NCBI RefSeq assembly: GCF_003286415.2
Contig: NZ_CP043450.1
Coordinates: 2,294,001-2,358,000, forward strand
DNA: 64,000 nucleotides
Source: Mucilaginibacter rubeus
Lineage (GTDB): Bacteria > Bacteroidota > Bacteroidia > Sphingobacteriales > Sphingobacteriaceae
Direction: 5' to 3'
Part shown: positions 44,436 to 54,060 of the stretch, one piece after another
Layout: each line of letters begins with the position of its first letter
How positions within the stretch are numbered: position 1 is the stretch's first letter
Made by a program: the position numbers and the translations under genes
The notes under the pieces: generated by a model
The model's input: the letters and a program-made list of their open reading frames with translations, nothing else
Database searches by the model: none
Told to the model about the DNA's origin: nothing

Positions 44436-45059
44436 TTATGGGATATTCAGATACTTATGTGTTTGCAAAGAAATTTCCCATTGCGGATTTTCTTTCACAT
44501 AATCAACAATAAGTGGGGTCATTTCTTTTGCTTTTGACCATTCCGGTTGCAGGTATAGTTTACAATCGGGAGATACCATTTTGGCATGATACTCGGCCCA
44601 TTCAAAGTCGGATTTATTGAATACGATCACTTTTAATTCGTGGGCACATTCGGCAACATGTGGCGTTGGTGCCTTGAATTTTTTAGGTGAAAGGCAGATC
44701 CAGTCCCAATCGCCCGAAAGCGGGTAAGCACCTGAAGTTTCAATAAAGGTTTTTATTCCTTTTTCGTGTAGTTGGTGGGTTAAATAGTCGAGATTATATA
44801 TTAGGGGCTCGCCACCGGTTACTACCACAGCTTTTGCAGGGTGCAATGTCGCGTTGTTTACAATAGTGTCGGCAGCAGTAAGCGCATGTAACTCGGCATC
44901 CCAGCTTTCTTTAACGTCGCACCAATGGCAACCTACATCGCAGCCGCCCAGCCGAATAAAATACGCTGCTTTGCCTGTATTGTATCCTTCGCCCTGTATC
45001 GTGTAAAACTCTTCCATTAGGGGAAGCAACGTGCCGTCGTCTGGTATTTGGTGTGCCAT
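44436..45059 (-). CDS. queE: 7-carboxy-7-deazaguanine synthase
   Basis: A 207-residue radical SAM enzyme that converts carboxytetrahydropterin to 7-carboxy-7-deazaguanine, on the way to queuosine in tRNA. The cluster cysteines C40, C44 and C47 are in GGCDVGCHWCDV, the CxxxCxxC spacing of radical SAM enzymes. EEFYTIQGEGYNTGKAAYFIRL precedes them and VVTGGEPLIYN follows, both typical of QueE. No other queuosine genes lie next to it. The upstream region on the same strand is a long gap divergent from a lipoprotein gene. Confidence 0.94.
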   Translation of the reverse strand: MAHQIPDDGTLLPLMEEFYTIQGEGYNTGKAAYFIRLGGCDVGCHWCDVKESWDAELHALTAADTIVNNATLHPAKAVVVTGGEPLIYNLDYLTHQLHEKGIKTFIETSGAYPLSGDWDWICLSPKKFKAPTPHVAECAHELKVIVFNKSDFEWAEYHAKMVSPDCKLYLQPEWSKAKEMTPLIVDYVKENPQWEISLQTHKYLNIP

Positions 45060-45320
45060 AGTTATTTAAGGGTGCAAAGGTACTGAAAGATAGGTGAAAG
45101 CAGAAAGGTGAAAGGCAAAAGGTTACACTAATATGGAAGTGGAGTTCTGGATATAAGCTTGCGTGGTAGTATTTTTGACAGGCTACTACGCGAAATTTCC
45201 TTTTACCTTTATCCTTTCATTAATAATTGGTATTATTACTGTAATTTTAAGATAACCAATTAACCTGAAATTCGTAAAAATGATTTAACTGTTTCGGTAA
45301 CGCTTAATTTTTATCTGGGT

Positions 45321-46085
45321 ATGAAAAAACTTTACCTTCCCTTGTTATTACTGGTAATGCTTTGTTTTAGTTCATGCGTGGATATTGAAGAGCATTACGA
45401 TTTTAAAAGCGACGGAACCTGTAAGGTTGCCTATGCTTTTGATATGAGCAGGGCGGTGTCGGTATTGGTTAATTTGATGTCTGACTCGGTTAAGCAAACC
45501 CCGCAATTCAGTTTAGTTAAGGACACTACACTTAATTTTTACAGCGCCATACCCGATAGTGCGCAGCAAAAGCTAAAAGCCGAAGAAATTGAGATGGCCA
45601 AGAGCAGCGAGCTTACTGTAAATATGAACCTTAAAAAAAGTGTTATGAAAGTAACGCTTAACCATACTGCAAAAAATGCTGCCGATTTACAGTACTATTT
45701 GCAAAATGTATCGAAAATAGCGCTCAATACCCAAATCAGTGCAATAACAACTACAGATAAAGCAAATAAGCCCTTTGACGCCCGGCAAATGGTGGGTGGG
45801 CAGGACTATTACTCGTACGATATAACTCCCCATAAATTTTACCGCATTATTGATAAGGCGAAGTTCAATGCTTTTTTAAAGAAAACCCAGGCTACATTCA
45901 TGATGGCCAAGGCTATGCTCATTGATATGCCTTATAAAGTGATTTTGAGGTTTGCTCATCCGGTTAAAAAAATCAATAATTCAAAAGCCATGCTCTCGGC
46001 CGACAGGAGGGAAGTAACCCTTGTTACCAGTATGGATGAGGTTATCAAAAATCCTAATGTGATGAATCTGAAAATTGATTTTTAA
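45321..46085 (+). CDS. Lipoprotein of unknown function
   Basis: A 254-residue protein with a lipoprotein signal: residues 4-15 are hydrophobic and the lipobox CFSSC places the lipidated Cys at residue 19. The mature protein begins VDIEEHYDFKSDGTCKVAYAFDMS and is Lys-rich, with no membrane segment. I do not recognise a family. It lies 26 bases before a Rieske protein gene on the same strand, so the two may be co-transcribed. Confidence 0.75.
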   Translation: MKKLYLPLLLLVMLCFSSCVDIEEHYDFKSDGTCKVAYAFDMSRAVSVLVNLMSDSVKQTPQFSLVKDTTLNFYSAIPDSAQQKLKAEEIEMAKSSELTVNMNLKKSVMKVTLNHTAKNAADLQYYLQNVSKIALNTQISAITTTDKANKPFDARQMVGGQDYYSYDITPHKFYRIIDKAKFNAFLKKTQATFMMAKAMLIDMPYKVILRFAHPVKKINNSKAMLSADRREVTLVTSMDEVIKNPNVMNLKIDF

Positions 46086-46111
46086 CCACCTGTGTTTGTT
46101 CTGAATTATTT

Positions 46112-46450
46112 ATGACCTGGCATAAAATTGACCATACTCCTGATTTTTCGCGTCCATTTATAAAAAAGGTTAAGGCTGGTAGTAAAAGTATTTGCCTGGT
46201 AGGTTTTGAAGGAAAACTTTATGCTGTATCAGCTAAATGCCCACACGCAGGCGCAGATTTAAGTGAGGGCTTATGTGTCAGAAAACTAATTGTTTGCCCT
46301 TATCATCGCTATACTTACGATTTGGAAACAGGCAAAGGAGGCGAAGGACAAAATGATTTTATTGAAACTTATCCGGTTGAAATAAGAGAAGATGGTGTTT
46401 ACATCGGAGTAAACTCACTTTGGGATAAGTTAAGATTGGGGTTTAAGTGA
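46112..46450 (+). CDS. Small Rieske [2Fe-2S] protein
   Basis: A 112-residue soluble Rieske-type ferredoxin. The cluster ligands are C43 and H45 (KCPHAGADL) and C62 and H65 (VCPYHRYTY), the usual C-x-H / C-x-x-H pattern. It lacks signal peptide and membrane anchor, so it is cytoplasmic and should act as an electron carrier or a subunit of a dioxygenase or nitrite reductase-like system; no such partner is adjacent. It ends 18 bases before a REP-like inverted repeat. Confidence 0.9.
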   Translation: MTWHKIDHTPDFSRPFIKKVKAGSKSICLVGFEGKLYAVSAKCPHAGADLSEGLCVRKLIVCPYHRYTYDLETGKGGEGQNDFIETYPVEIREDGVYIGVNSLWDKLRLGFK

Positions 46451-46468
46451 GTGGTTGCGTTATAAGGC

Positions 46469-46550
46469 CGTCATTACGAGGTACGAAGCAATCGCGGACT
46501 ATGCAGGGCGAGCCTGCTAATCGGGGATTGCTTCGTGCCTCGCAATGACG
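46469..46550. repeat. REP-like element with 25-bp inverted arms
   Basis: Arms 46469-46493 (CGTCATTACGAGGTACGAAG...) and 46526-46550 (...CTTCGTGCCTCGCAATGACG) are complementary except for two positions that would be G-U pairs in RNA. The centre carries a second hairpin, GCAGG/CCTGC (46503-46507, 46513-46517). This CGTCATTGCGAGG-type palindrome is, from memory, a common dispersed intergenic element in several bacterial groups. It lies between the convergent Rieske and folD genes. Confidence 0.75.
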
Positions 46551-46562
46551 ATAAAGCTGAGA

Positions 46563-47444
46563 CTATTTATAAACCTCTTTATTAGCCGAAGCTAAGGTGT
46601 TTTTAAGCAAACCAACAATGGTCATCAAGCCGACACCGCCCGGTACAGGGGTGATCCATGATGATTTTGGCGCCACGTTTTCAAAATCAACATCGCCGTA
46701 AAGCTTAAAGCCCGATTTTGTTGTTGCTGATGTTTCTCGGTTCATACCTACGTCAACTACTACAACACCATCTTTCACCATATCGGCAGTAATGAAATTC
46801 TTTTTGCCAATAGCTACGATCAGAATATCGGCGTCAAGCGTGAATTTTTTGATATCAGGAGTGCGGCTGTGGCAAATGGTTACCGTGCAGTTGCCCGGAG
46901 TAGTGTTACGCGCCATCAAGATGCTCATAGGCGACCCAACGATATTACTGCGGCCAACAACAACACAATGTTTACCTGCTGTTTCAATGCCATATTCCTT
47001 AAGCATTAAAGTAATACCATAAGGTGTTGCCGGAATAAATGACGGCAGGTTGCGCTGCATGCGGCCCAGGTTAACCGGGTGAAAACCATCCACATCTTTG
47101 CGGTGGTCAATACGCTCAGTTACCTTTTCAGGATCGATATGTTTTGGTAACGGAAGCTGTACAATGATACCATCGATATCAGCGTCGGCATTCAGCTCTT
47201 CAACTTTCTTTAGTAATTCTTCTTCGGTAACGTCATCTTCATAACGTACCAATGATGATTTGAAGCCAACTTTTTCGCAATTTTTCATTTTGCTGGCAAC
47301 GTAAGTTTCGCTGCCGCCATCATGACCAACCAATACTGCAACCAAATGGGGCTTGCGACCGGTTTTCTCTAATATTTTAGCTGCTTCTTCAGCTATTTCA
47401 ACCTTAAGTTTTTCTGAAACGTATTTTCCGTCTAAAAGCTGCAT
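46563..47444 (-). CDS. folD: Bifunctional methylenetetrahydrofolate dehydrogenase / cyclohydrolase
   Basis: A 293-residue cytoplasmic enzyme converting 5,10-methylene-THF to 10-formyl-THF by two steps (NADP-linked oxidation, then hydrolysis). The start [17 protein letters not shown], the catalytic-site [15 protein letters not shown] (with the active Lys), [14 protein letters not shown], the Rossmann loop [16 protein letters not shown] and [11 protein letters not shown] are all diagnostic. Full length. A short frame just upstream may be co-transcribed; lepA lies further upstream. Confidence 0.97.
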   Translation of the reverse strand: MQLLDGKYVSEKLKVEIAEEAAKILEKTGRKPHLVAVLVGHDGGSETYVASKMKNCEKVGFKSSLVRYEDDVTEEELLKKVEELNADADIDGIIVQLPLPKHIDPEKVTERIDHRKDVDGFHPVNLGRMQRNLPSFIPATPYGITLMLKEYGIETAGKHCVVVGRSNIVGSPMSILMARNTTPGNCTVTICHSRTPDIKKFTLDADILIVAIGKKNFITADMVKDGVVVVDVGMNRETSATTKSGFKLYGDVDFENVAPKSSWITPVPGGVGLMTIVGLLKNTLASANKEVYK

Positions 47445-47446
47445 TG

Positions 47447-47788
47447 TTAAATGTGTTTAACGAATTGATCAGGCAATGGGGGTAAACTCAAATTTACCGG
47501 CTCTGACTTTACTCGTACTTTTATAAAAGGCCTGTTATCCAGGGATAATTTTAATCCGTGATTTTGATTGATCTTGCTGATGATACTTTCGATGGTTTCT
47601 GTTTTATTATTCAGGAGCATTTCAAATATAATTTTATTTGAGCGCACATCTTTATTGAAAGCATCAATGTAATATTTCGGTTGGCCGGCATCGTACACAA
47701 TCCATTTGCCATAAACAAAGTCTCCTAAATGAATATGTTTAACAAACCCGGTTGCTGTAAAATATGTAACTAACCTGTACAGAATATA
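47447..47788 (-). pseudogene. Small open frame upstream of folD, possibly a 5'-truncated gene
   Basis: The frame is open from about 47788 to the stop at 47447, some 113 codons, with no ATG. The only good alternative start is GTG at 47698 (giving 83 residues), but the residues before it (GDFVYGKWIVYDAGQPKYYIDAF) read like real protein, so coding seems to extend further upstream and meets a stop at 47791. I do not recognise a family. It ends 2 bases before folD. It may be a real small gene with a rare start, or the remnant of a longer gene cut by lepA. Confidence 0.45.
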
Positions 47789-47830
47789 TCAATTTACTCA
47801 CCCTCGCTTCCCTTCAAAGGAGTTGAGGGA

Positions 47831-49618
47831 TTAATCCAACTTCAAAACTGCCATGAATGCCGATTGTGGTATCTCAACGTTACCTACCTGGCGCATGCGT
47901 TTTTTACCTTGTTTCTGTTTTTCTAACAGTTTACGTTTACGGGAGATATCACCACCATAACACTTGGCGGTAACGTCTTTGCGTAGCGCTTTTACTGTTT
48001 CGCGAGCGATGATCTTGGCACCGATAGAAGCCTGGATAATGATCTCAAATTGCTGACGCGGTAAAAGCTCTTTTAATTTCTCGCAGATTTTTTTACCAAA
48101 GTCGTAAGAGTTACCACGGAAGATCAGGGACGATAAAGCATCAACAGGTTCGCTGTTTAGGCGGATGTCCAATTTTACCAGGTCTGACTGGCGGTAACCT
48201 ATCTGGTGATAATCGAACGATGCATACCCTTTTGAAATGGTTTTCAGCTTATCATAAAAATCAAATACGATCTCACCCATTGGCATCTCAAAAATCAACT
48301 CAACACGCTCGGATGTAAGGTATGATTGATTAGTTATGGTACCACGTTTTTGGATACAAAGCGACATTACCGGGCCAACAAATTCAGATTTGGTAATGAT
48401 AGTGGCCTTGATATATGGTTCTTCAACAAAATCAATTTTACTTGGGTCCGGAAGGTCTGATGGATTATTTACAGTAAATGAATCACCCTTAGTGGTGTGG
48501 GCCAAATAGGATACGTTGGGTACCGTGGTGATTACCGTCATGTTGAACTCGCGTTCCAGACGTTCCTGGATGATCTCCATGTGCAGCATCCCTAAGAAAC
48601 CGCAACGGAAACCAAAACCTAAGGCAGCTGATGATTCCGGTTCAAAAACCAATGAAGCGTCATTTAACTGTAGTTTGGCCATTGATTCACGCAGTTCTTC
48701 GTAATCTTCAGTATCAACAGGATAGATACCGGCAAATACCATTGGTTTTACCTCTTCAAATCCCTGAATACCTTGTTCGCACGGGCGGTCAACCTGGGTG
48801 ATGGTATCACCTACTTTAACCTCTTTAGCTTCTTTGATACCCGAGATGATATAACCTACGTCGCCGGTTTTGATCACATCCTTAGCCAGCGGACGCAGTT
48901 TTAATGTACCAACTTCATCAGCAAGATATTGCTTTTCGGTAGCGACAAATTTTACTTTGTCGCCTTTGCGAATCTCGCCGTTAACAACTTTAAAGTAAGC
49001 GATGATACCGCGGAACGAGTTAAATACCGAATCGAAAATTAGTGCCTGCAGCGGAGCTTTCGGGTCACCTACAGGCGCTGGTACACGCTCAACAATAGCA
49101 CGAAGTATGTCGTGTACGCCCATACCAGTTTTACCTGATGCGGCAAGGATTTCTTCGCGTTTACAGCCAATGAGGTCAACTATCTGATCTTTTACTTCCT
49201 CTGGCATAGCGCCCGGAAGGTCCATTTTATTCAGAATAGGGATGATCTCCAGGTCGTTCTCTAAAGCCAGGTACAGGTTTGAAATGGTTTGTGCCTGAAT
49301 ACCCTGTGCAGCATCAACAATCAGCAAAGCACCTTCACAGGCAGCTATTGAGCGTGATACCTCGTACGAGAAATCCACGTGTCCGGGTGTGTCGATTAGG
49401 TTGAGTACGTATTTTTGACCATCAAGCTCGTAATCCATTTGTATGGCATGGCTTTTTATGGTAATACCGCGCTCGCGTTCCAAATCCATATCGTCAAGCA
49501 GCTGTGCCTGCGATTCGCGCTGGGTTATAGTGTTAGTATACTCTAATAACCTATCGGCAAGTGTGCTTTTGCCGTGGTCGATGTGTGCTATGATACAAAA
49601 ATTACGAATGTGCTCCAT
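47831..49618 (-). CDS. lepA: Elongation factor 4 (LepA)
   Basis: A 595-residue translational GTPase that binds ribosomes and is thought to back-translocate or aid 30S assembly. Visible are G1 [14 protein letters not shown] at residues 9-22, the G2 region [16 protein letters not shown]3 [17 protein letters not shown]4 NKMDLPGA, domain II, and the C-terminal domain unique to LepA with [20 protein letters not shown] and the final [17 protein letters not shown]. Full length. It stands upstream of folD on the same strand, about 390 bases away, with a short hairpin-like CCCTC/GAGGG sequence just after its stop. Confidence 0.97.
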   Translation of the reverse strand: MEHIRNFCIIAHIDHGKSTLADRLLEYTNTITQRESQAQLLDDMDLERERGITIKSHAIQMDYELDGQKYVLNLIDTPGHVDFSYEVSRSIAACEGALLIVDAAQGIQAQTISNLYLALENDLEIIPILNKMDLPGAMPEEVKDQIVDLIGCKREEILAASGKTGMGVHDILRAIVERVPAPVGDPKAPLQALIFDSVFNSFRGIIAYFKVVNGEIRKGDKVKFVATEKQYLADEVGTLKLRPLAKDVIKTGDVGYIISGIKEAKEVKVGDTITQVDRPCEQGIQGFEEVKPMVFAGIYPVDTEDYEELRESMAKLQLNDASLVFEPESSAALGFGFRCGFLGMLHMEIIQERLEREFNMTVITTVPNVSYLAHTTKGDSFTVNNPSDLPDPSKIDFVEEPYIKATIITKSEFVGPVMSLCIQKRGTITNQSYLTSERVELIFEMPMGEIVFDFYDKLKTISKGYASFDYHQIGYRQSDLVKLDIRLNSEPVDALSSLIFRGNSYDFGKKICEKLKELLPRQQFEIIIQASIGAKIIARETVKALRKDVTAKCYGGDISRKRKLLEKQKQGKKRMRQVGNVEIPQSAFMAVLKLD

Positions 49619-49692
49619 TGAACCGCAAAAATAGCTTTTTAGGATGATAATTTGGTATTGAGTTTTTTAATTGGCTTTTTATTTCGTTAACA

Positions 49693-50451
49693 CTATAGCA
49701 ACTCAAATAAACAAGCGGTTAAATTAAAGCAAAAATGAAAGAATACGCCATACCAGATGGTATTTTCTTTAACCCGGGTATAACCCAGAAATAAGGCGAA
49801 TGGAATTAACCAAAACAAGGAAATGAAGCTAAGATGGATAATGGCAAATAAGAAAGCCGAAATAAAAACAGCCTGTCCGGTATCTGCAATATTTAGTAAT
49901 GACTGTAGCAGATAGCCCCTAAAGCCAAGTTCTTCAAATAAAGCGGGCGTTATGGCTGTGAAAAATATGATTAAATAGGCTGAGCCGGGCGAATCGGCAA
50001 AAATAGAGTAGTAATAATAATCGCGGGAGAAAACAATAACGTTGACCCAGTTTGCGATGTAATGGATCAACAAAGCGCTTGTCATGGCAAATGCACCGTA
50101 GGCCGCTAATTTGGGGAATGAAAATGAAGGCCAGCGGAGTAGTTTCTTACAATTGGCCCAGTTATATGCGAAAAATATGACCGCGGTACCGGCTATAATA
50201 ATTTCGATAACCAGGAACCAACCTATCGTCTTAAAATAATCAACAAACGATGATAATGCACATACCAGGATATAAATGCAGTAAAACAGGGCGGTCTGTT
50301 TCAGTAATTCCCAGTTATGTGCAGTTTGACTGTTAAATGTTTCGGTTTGTTTGTGGCCGCAGCTACTGCAAAACTTTACATTAACACCATTTGAGGCCCC
50401 GCATTGTGTACAGAGACTTGTTCTGACTGTTTCTTGTTCGTTGAACACCAA
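49693..50451 (-). CDS. Zinc-ribbon CPBP-family membrane protease (non-ATG start)
   Basis: A 252-residue membrane protein. Residues 15-36 form a zinc ribbon (CTQCGASNGVNVKFCSSCGHK). Several hydrophobic helices follow, ending in a CPBP/Abi-type core with EELGFRGYLLQSLL (the conserved EExxxR) and further histidines in FAIIHLSF and FHFCFNLT. Proteins of this family cleave or process membrane peptides and lipidated CAAX proteins. The start is TTG at 50451 or GTG at 50448: an in-frame stop lies four codons upstream of the TTG and the zinc ribbon begins at once, so no ATG is available. It is 4 bases after another zinc-ribbon gene. Confidence 0.85.
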   Translation of the reverse strand: MVFNEQETVRTSLCTQCGASNGVNVKFCSSCGHKQTETFNSQTAHNWELLKQTALFYCIYILVCALSSFVDYFKTIGWFLVIEIIIAGTAVIFFAYNWANCKKLLRWPSFSFPKLAAYGAFAMTSALLIHYIANWVNVIVFSRDYYYYSIFADSPGSAYLIIFFTAITPALFEELGFRGYLLQSLLNIADTGQAVFISAFLFAIIHLSFISLFWLIPFALFLGYTRVKENTIWYGVFFHFCFNLTACLFELL

Positions 50452-50455
50452 AAAA

Positions 50456-50998
50456 CTAAGCTATATTGTTTTCTTTCCTGATTTTTTCTATTTCCATTGC
50501 CGATTTGATACCCTTAATCATGTAGCCGATGATCACAATTTTTATAATGATACCCTGAGCAATAGATATAGGTTCAATTATGGCATTTAATACCTGTACA
50601 ATCACGTACAACGATAAACCTGATATGAGACAGGCTAAAGGCTTGCGCTTGCTGTAAGCACCTAAAACTAAGAATATAGCCGCCATTATGATATTGGTTA
50701 CCACTACAGATACTACGTCAACCTCATCTTTGTGTATGAAAAAATATATGAGACCTGCGAAAATGAAAACGCCTGCCAGGTAATATAATGTATTGCTTGC
50801 CTGCCTGAGCGTTTTGTTATAAGTAAACATATCTATTTCCTCAACCTGGCGCTCTGAAATAAATTTGTTTTGTTCGGCTTCAGTACCTTTAAGTGGGTAT
50901 CCGCATTGGGTGCAAAATGTATCTTCGGCTTTTGAATCGGCGTTGCAGTGTGCGCATTTCTCCGTTAATTGAACGGCTACAGGAATTTGATTTTCCAT
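50456..50998 (-). CDS. Zinc-ribbon membrane protein
   Basis: A 180-residue protein with an N-terminal zinc ribbon (CAHCNADSKAEDTFCTQCGYP, residues 15-35) and then about four hydrophobic segments (near 71-90, 93-112, 119-140 and 143-163), with a short basic C-terminus. It lies directly upstream of the CPBP-type protease gene, which also begins with a zinc ribbon, so the two may act as a pair. Function unknown. Confidence 0.8.
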   Translation of the reverse strand: MENQIPVAVQLTEKCAHCNADSKAEDTFCTQCGYPLKGTEAEQNKFISERQVEEIDMFTYNKTLRQASNTLYYLAGVFIFAGLIYFFIHKDEVDVVSVVVTNIIMAAIFLVLGAYSKRKPLACLISGLSLYVIVQVLNAIIEPISIAQGIIIKIVIIGYMIKGIKSAMEIEKIRKENNIA

Positions 50999-51113
50999 TG
51001 AATTTTTGTGATAAGGACTTAAATGTTACACGAATATAATTATTGAAAATTTAATTGTGTTACAAATCATATAATTTTAGTTTACCAGGATCGATGACTT
51101 TTTTGTGGCCCAT

Positions 51114-51989
51114 ATGTTTAAAAACGAAATCTTTAATAGCGTGCTTAATCACATACAAAGCAAACTTAATTTATGCATTACGGATGTTAGTGCAGTGATT
51201 GGTGGCGACATAAACAAAGTTTATCGTTTGCAGGGGGACGGTAGTTGTTATTTGCTAAAAGTAAACGACAGGTACAATTATCCCAATATGTTTGCAAGAG
51301 AGCAGGAGGGCTTATGCGCTATCGGTAAGACTAATACAATATCGGTTCCTGATGTTATTCTTAAAGGAGAGGTGGACAATGAGAGTTATCTTGTATTGGA
51401 GTGGATTAATGCAGGTTCTGGAAACGCTTTGTCATCTTCTAAATTAGGTACGGAGATTGCCCGAATGCATAAGAACAGCGATGCTCAATTTGGCTTTTAT
51501 ACTGATAACTATATGGGATCGCTCCATCAAAGCAATAAAAGACATGGCAGTTGGACTCAGTTTTTTGTTGAGGAAAGATTGCAACCCATGGTTAAAATGG
51601 CTGTAAATAAAAAAGAACTCAACCAAAGCGATGTGCGCAAGTTTGATGAGCTGTATAAGAAACTTCCGGGTTTGTTTACAGAAGAACCTCCCGCATTATT
51701 ACATGGCGATCTTTGGGGAGGTAATTATTTAATTGATGTAGAAGGAAAGCCTTATTTGATTGATCCGGCCGTTTGTTATGGCAACCGCGAGTTTGATATT
51801 GCAATGACTACACTTTTCGGTGGTTTTGACCGTGCTTTTTATGAAGCCTATAATGCGGAATTTCCGTTTCAGAACGGTTGGCAGCAAAGGCTTCAACTTT
51901 GGAACTTATATCCACTATTGGTTCATGTAAACCTGTTTGGCGGTATGTACGCCAAACAGGTAAGGGATAATCTTTCGGTATTTGTTTAG
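51114..51989 (+). CDS. Fructosamine kinase family protein
   Basis: A 291-residue kinase of the fructosamine-3-kinase family, related to aminoglycoside phosphotransferases, which phosphorylates ketoamine adducts on proteins or small molecules and so helps deglycation. The ATP-binding start GDINKVYRLQG, the Lys in YLLKVN, EWINAG in the hinge, and the catalytic segment LLHGDLWGGNYLID with metal-binding DPAVCYGNREFDIAM are clear. I prefer ATG at 51114 (MFKNEIFN) over GTG at 51105. It overlaps the convergent hydrolase gene by 4 bases at the 3' end. Confidence 0.9.
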   Translation: MFKNEIFNSVLNHIQSKLNLCITDVSAVIGGDINKVYRLQGDGSCYLLKVNDRYNYPNMFAREQEGLCAIGKTNTISVPDVILKGEVDNESYLVLEWINAGSGNALSSSKLGTEIARMHKNSDAQFGFYTDNYMGSLHQSNKRHGSWTQFFVEERLQPMVKMAVNKKELNQSDVRKFDELYKKLPGLFTEEPPALLHGDLWGGNYLIDVEGKPYLIDPAVCYGNREFDIAMTTLFGGFDRAFYEAYNAEFPFQNGWQQRLQLWNLYPLLVHVNLFGGMYAKQVRDNLSVFV

Positions 51990-53635
51990 TTGGTGCCTTG
52001 TACAAAGATTGGTGTTTCAGATACAGTTACGGTTAGCTTACCATCAACTGTATTAACCTGGGTTTTCACTGCCTGGTCTGCACCTGTTTTTAGCGTGTAG
52101 ATATTTGCTTTCGGAGTACCCAAATCAAGTGTGTAAGTGCCTGTACGTGCCCTGAAATCAGGAATGGTAAGGGCGTACATGGTTTGTGAGTCTGATACAT
52201 ACTTGTCCACCAGCGGGTCCGCATTCAAGGTAGCCGAATAGGTATAGCTACCCATTAATTTTGATGTTTGCAATATAAAATCTGCTGCCGGTCTGCGTTT
52301 TCCATTTTCTGCCAGGCCTGATGTAGCATACTGAACATCAACATTAGGTGTATCATCAAAAAGCTGGTAGTAAAATACGCGCTGGATACCATGGCGGATA
52401 TAAAGTAATGAAGTTCTTAAGATCCAATCCGCCTGGGTGTCTTTCGGTAACTTATCGCCAACATATAACGCTTTCTGGTAGCTTCCCTGGTTTATATCAT
52501 AACCTGATTCAGTTACCCAAACAGGGAGGGGTTTAGTTAATGAGTTAGCGTATTGAACAAATGAATCGGCGATCTGGCCGGCCATTGACAGCTCAGGTGG
52601 CAGACCAATTGTTGCTGATTGATGCGTTAAGATGTTGCCGTTGTTATTGTAATAATGGTAATTGATGATATCGAAACAAAGATCTACACTTCCATCAGCA
52701 CGGTAACCGCGATTAGTACGGCACCATTCTACCATTTTCTTCACGAAATCTACGTTGCAGGTAGCTAAACCACCCATCACAACTTTCATGTTAGGATCGG
52801 CATTTTTTACGCCGGCATTTTTGCCAAGTTTGCCTTTATCTCCGTCATAAAAGGCTGACATGTTGGCCGCGTATTCTTCGGCTGTTTGTTGCGTTGCCGG
52901 GCCTTTCCACCATTTGTCGCGTTCATTATCGCATTCAACATATGATACAACGCTCATTCCTACTTTTACCTGGTTAGGTGGATCGTTAGTCCAACGCACG
53001 CTTGAGTCAACCTTTACCAACGACCTGTCCACATTGGCATTGTAGCCGTAGCGGGCTGCAAATTGAAATGCCATACGTGCCTGTTCAATATAACTTGCAG
53101 GATCGGCCTTGCTTAAACCATAAAGAAGCGGCGCGTTTTCAAGGTCTTGCATATCATTGGGGTAGGTGCTAACCAACCACGGTGGACAATTTTTTATATC
53201 GGCCAAAACCAATATACCCTCCTGCTTGCAGCGGTTATAAATAAGGTCGTAATCCCAACTGCCTTCATGTGTTGGACTGAAGGTGTAATTGCCTTTGGTA
53301 CTTTCCATCCGGGCCCAACCCAGGTAATGCCTAACCCCGCTGAATGATTTGATGAGCGCCATATTGGTTTCATAAATGGTGCTTTTCAGATTGGGATTAG
53401 CCGGATCCTGCAAAAAATTCCATTCATATGCGTTAATGCCAAACATATCTTTTAACTGAACGCCGACACCGCTGTACGAGTTTAATTTAAATTTGCCGGA
53501 AGCGTCAATGACACCGGCAGACATTTTTTCAGAGTTTGGTGCAGGTGGACTAAGCCTTTCCGGGCGACACCTGCTGAATAAAAAGGTAGAAAACAGAATG
53601 ACTGCCAGTATTTTACTGTGAAATACGATTTGCAT
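51986..53635 (-). CDS. Glycoside hydrolase-like lipoprotein (clan GH-A type)
   Basis: A 549-residue exported protein. The N-terminus has a hydrophobic stretch and a Cys (FLFSRC), although Arg just before the Cys is unusual for a lipobox. The body resembles the clan GH-A barrel of GH39 or GH5-like enzymes: ARMESTKGNYTFSPTHEGSWDYD, then the likely acid/base Glu in SYVECDNERDKWW and the likely nucleophile in WVTESGYDINQG. A C-terminal beta-sandwich (about 465-549) follows. The sugar specificity cannot be told. The ATG at 53635 gives a normal signal; an in-frame start at 53659 adds eight residues. Confidence 0.75.
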   Translation of the reverse strand: MQIVFHSKILAVILFSTFLFSRCRPERLSPPAPNSEKMSAGVIDASGKFKLNSYSGVGVQLKDMFGINAYEWNFLQDPANPNLKSTIYETNMALIKSFSGVRHYLGWARMESTKGNYTFSPTHEGSWDYDLIYNRCKQEGILVLADIKNCPPWLVSTYPNDMQDLENAPLLYGLSKADPASYIEQARMAFQFAARYGYNANVDRSLVKVDSSVRWTNDPPNQVKVGMSVVSYVECDNERDKWWKGPATQQTAEEYAANMSAFYDGDKGKLGKNAGVKNADPNMKVVMGGLATCNVDFVKKMVEWCRTNRGYRADGSVDLCFDIINYHYYNNNGNILTHQSATIGLPPELSMAGQIADSFVQYANSLTKPLPVWVTESGYDINQGSYQKALYVGDKLPKDTQADWILRTSLLYIRHGIQRVFYYQLFDDTPNVDVQYATSGLAENGKRRPAADFILQTSKLMGSYTYSATLNADPLVDKYVSDSQTMYALTIPDFRARTGTYTLDLGTPKANIYTLKTGADQAVKTQVNTVDGKLTVTVSETPIFVQGTN

Positions 53636-54060
53636 GCCCCGTTGTAATTTTGCGCTCATAAGCTACAATTAATAAAGTTTAATAAAAAACATATTTAATG
53701 TTTTCAGAGGCAGCGGAAACCGCATAACTATCCCATGAACCTTTCGGAGTTGTTTTTTTAATTAAAGTTTCAGGAATATGAGTAGTAGTGTAGTTATGGG
53801 TGTTTTAACGTATAGTTTAGGCTTCGGGTTTCGTTACTCTTTAAAGTTTTAGAGTAAATTTTTAAGTTCCTGTTTATTAATATGTTGCGTTTGGGTTTGA
53901 TAGCGATCTATCATTATTGCTGAAATAGGTTAAAAATTATATAACCTTTATTTAATATATCAACAGGGCCTTTTTCCGGATGATATCGATAAGTTCAAAA
54001 AAAAGCCCGAACCATCCGGTCCGGGCTTTACATATTATAATGTTATTTTAATATGATGAA
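53636..54060. other. Intergenic region, no gene seen
   Basis: This gap between two minus-strand genes is AT-rich. It should hold the promoter of the hydrolase gene. The only clear structure is the terminator at 53999-54030. No coding frame or repeat of note was found. Confidence 0.6.
53999..54030 (-). terminator. Terminator after the 155-residue lipoprotein gene
   Basis: AAAGCCCG (54002-54009) pairs with CGGGCTTT (54022-54029), with ACC/GGT extending the stem inward; an A-tract at 53997-54004 gives the T-tract on the minus strand. Confidence 0.75.

Noticed and set aside
46469..46550. CRISPR repeat or tRNA
   Set aside because: There is a single inverted repeat, no regular spacer series and no cloverleaf. 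No CRISPR array or tRNA was found anywhere in the window.
49693..50998. Bacteriocin-immunity (Abi) system
   Set aside because: The CPBP core allows it, but I see no small peptide or export genes nearby, so a system cannot be claimed.
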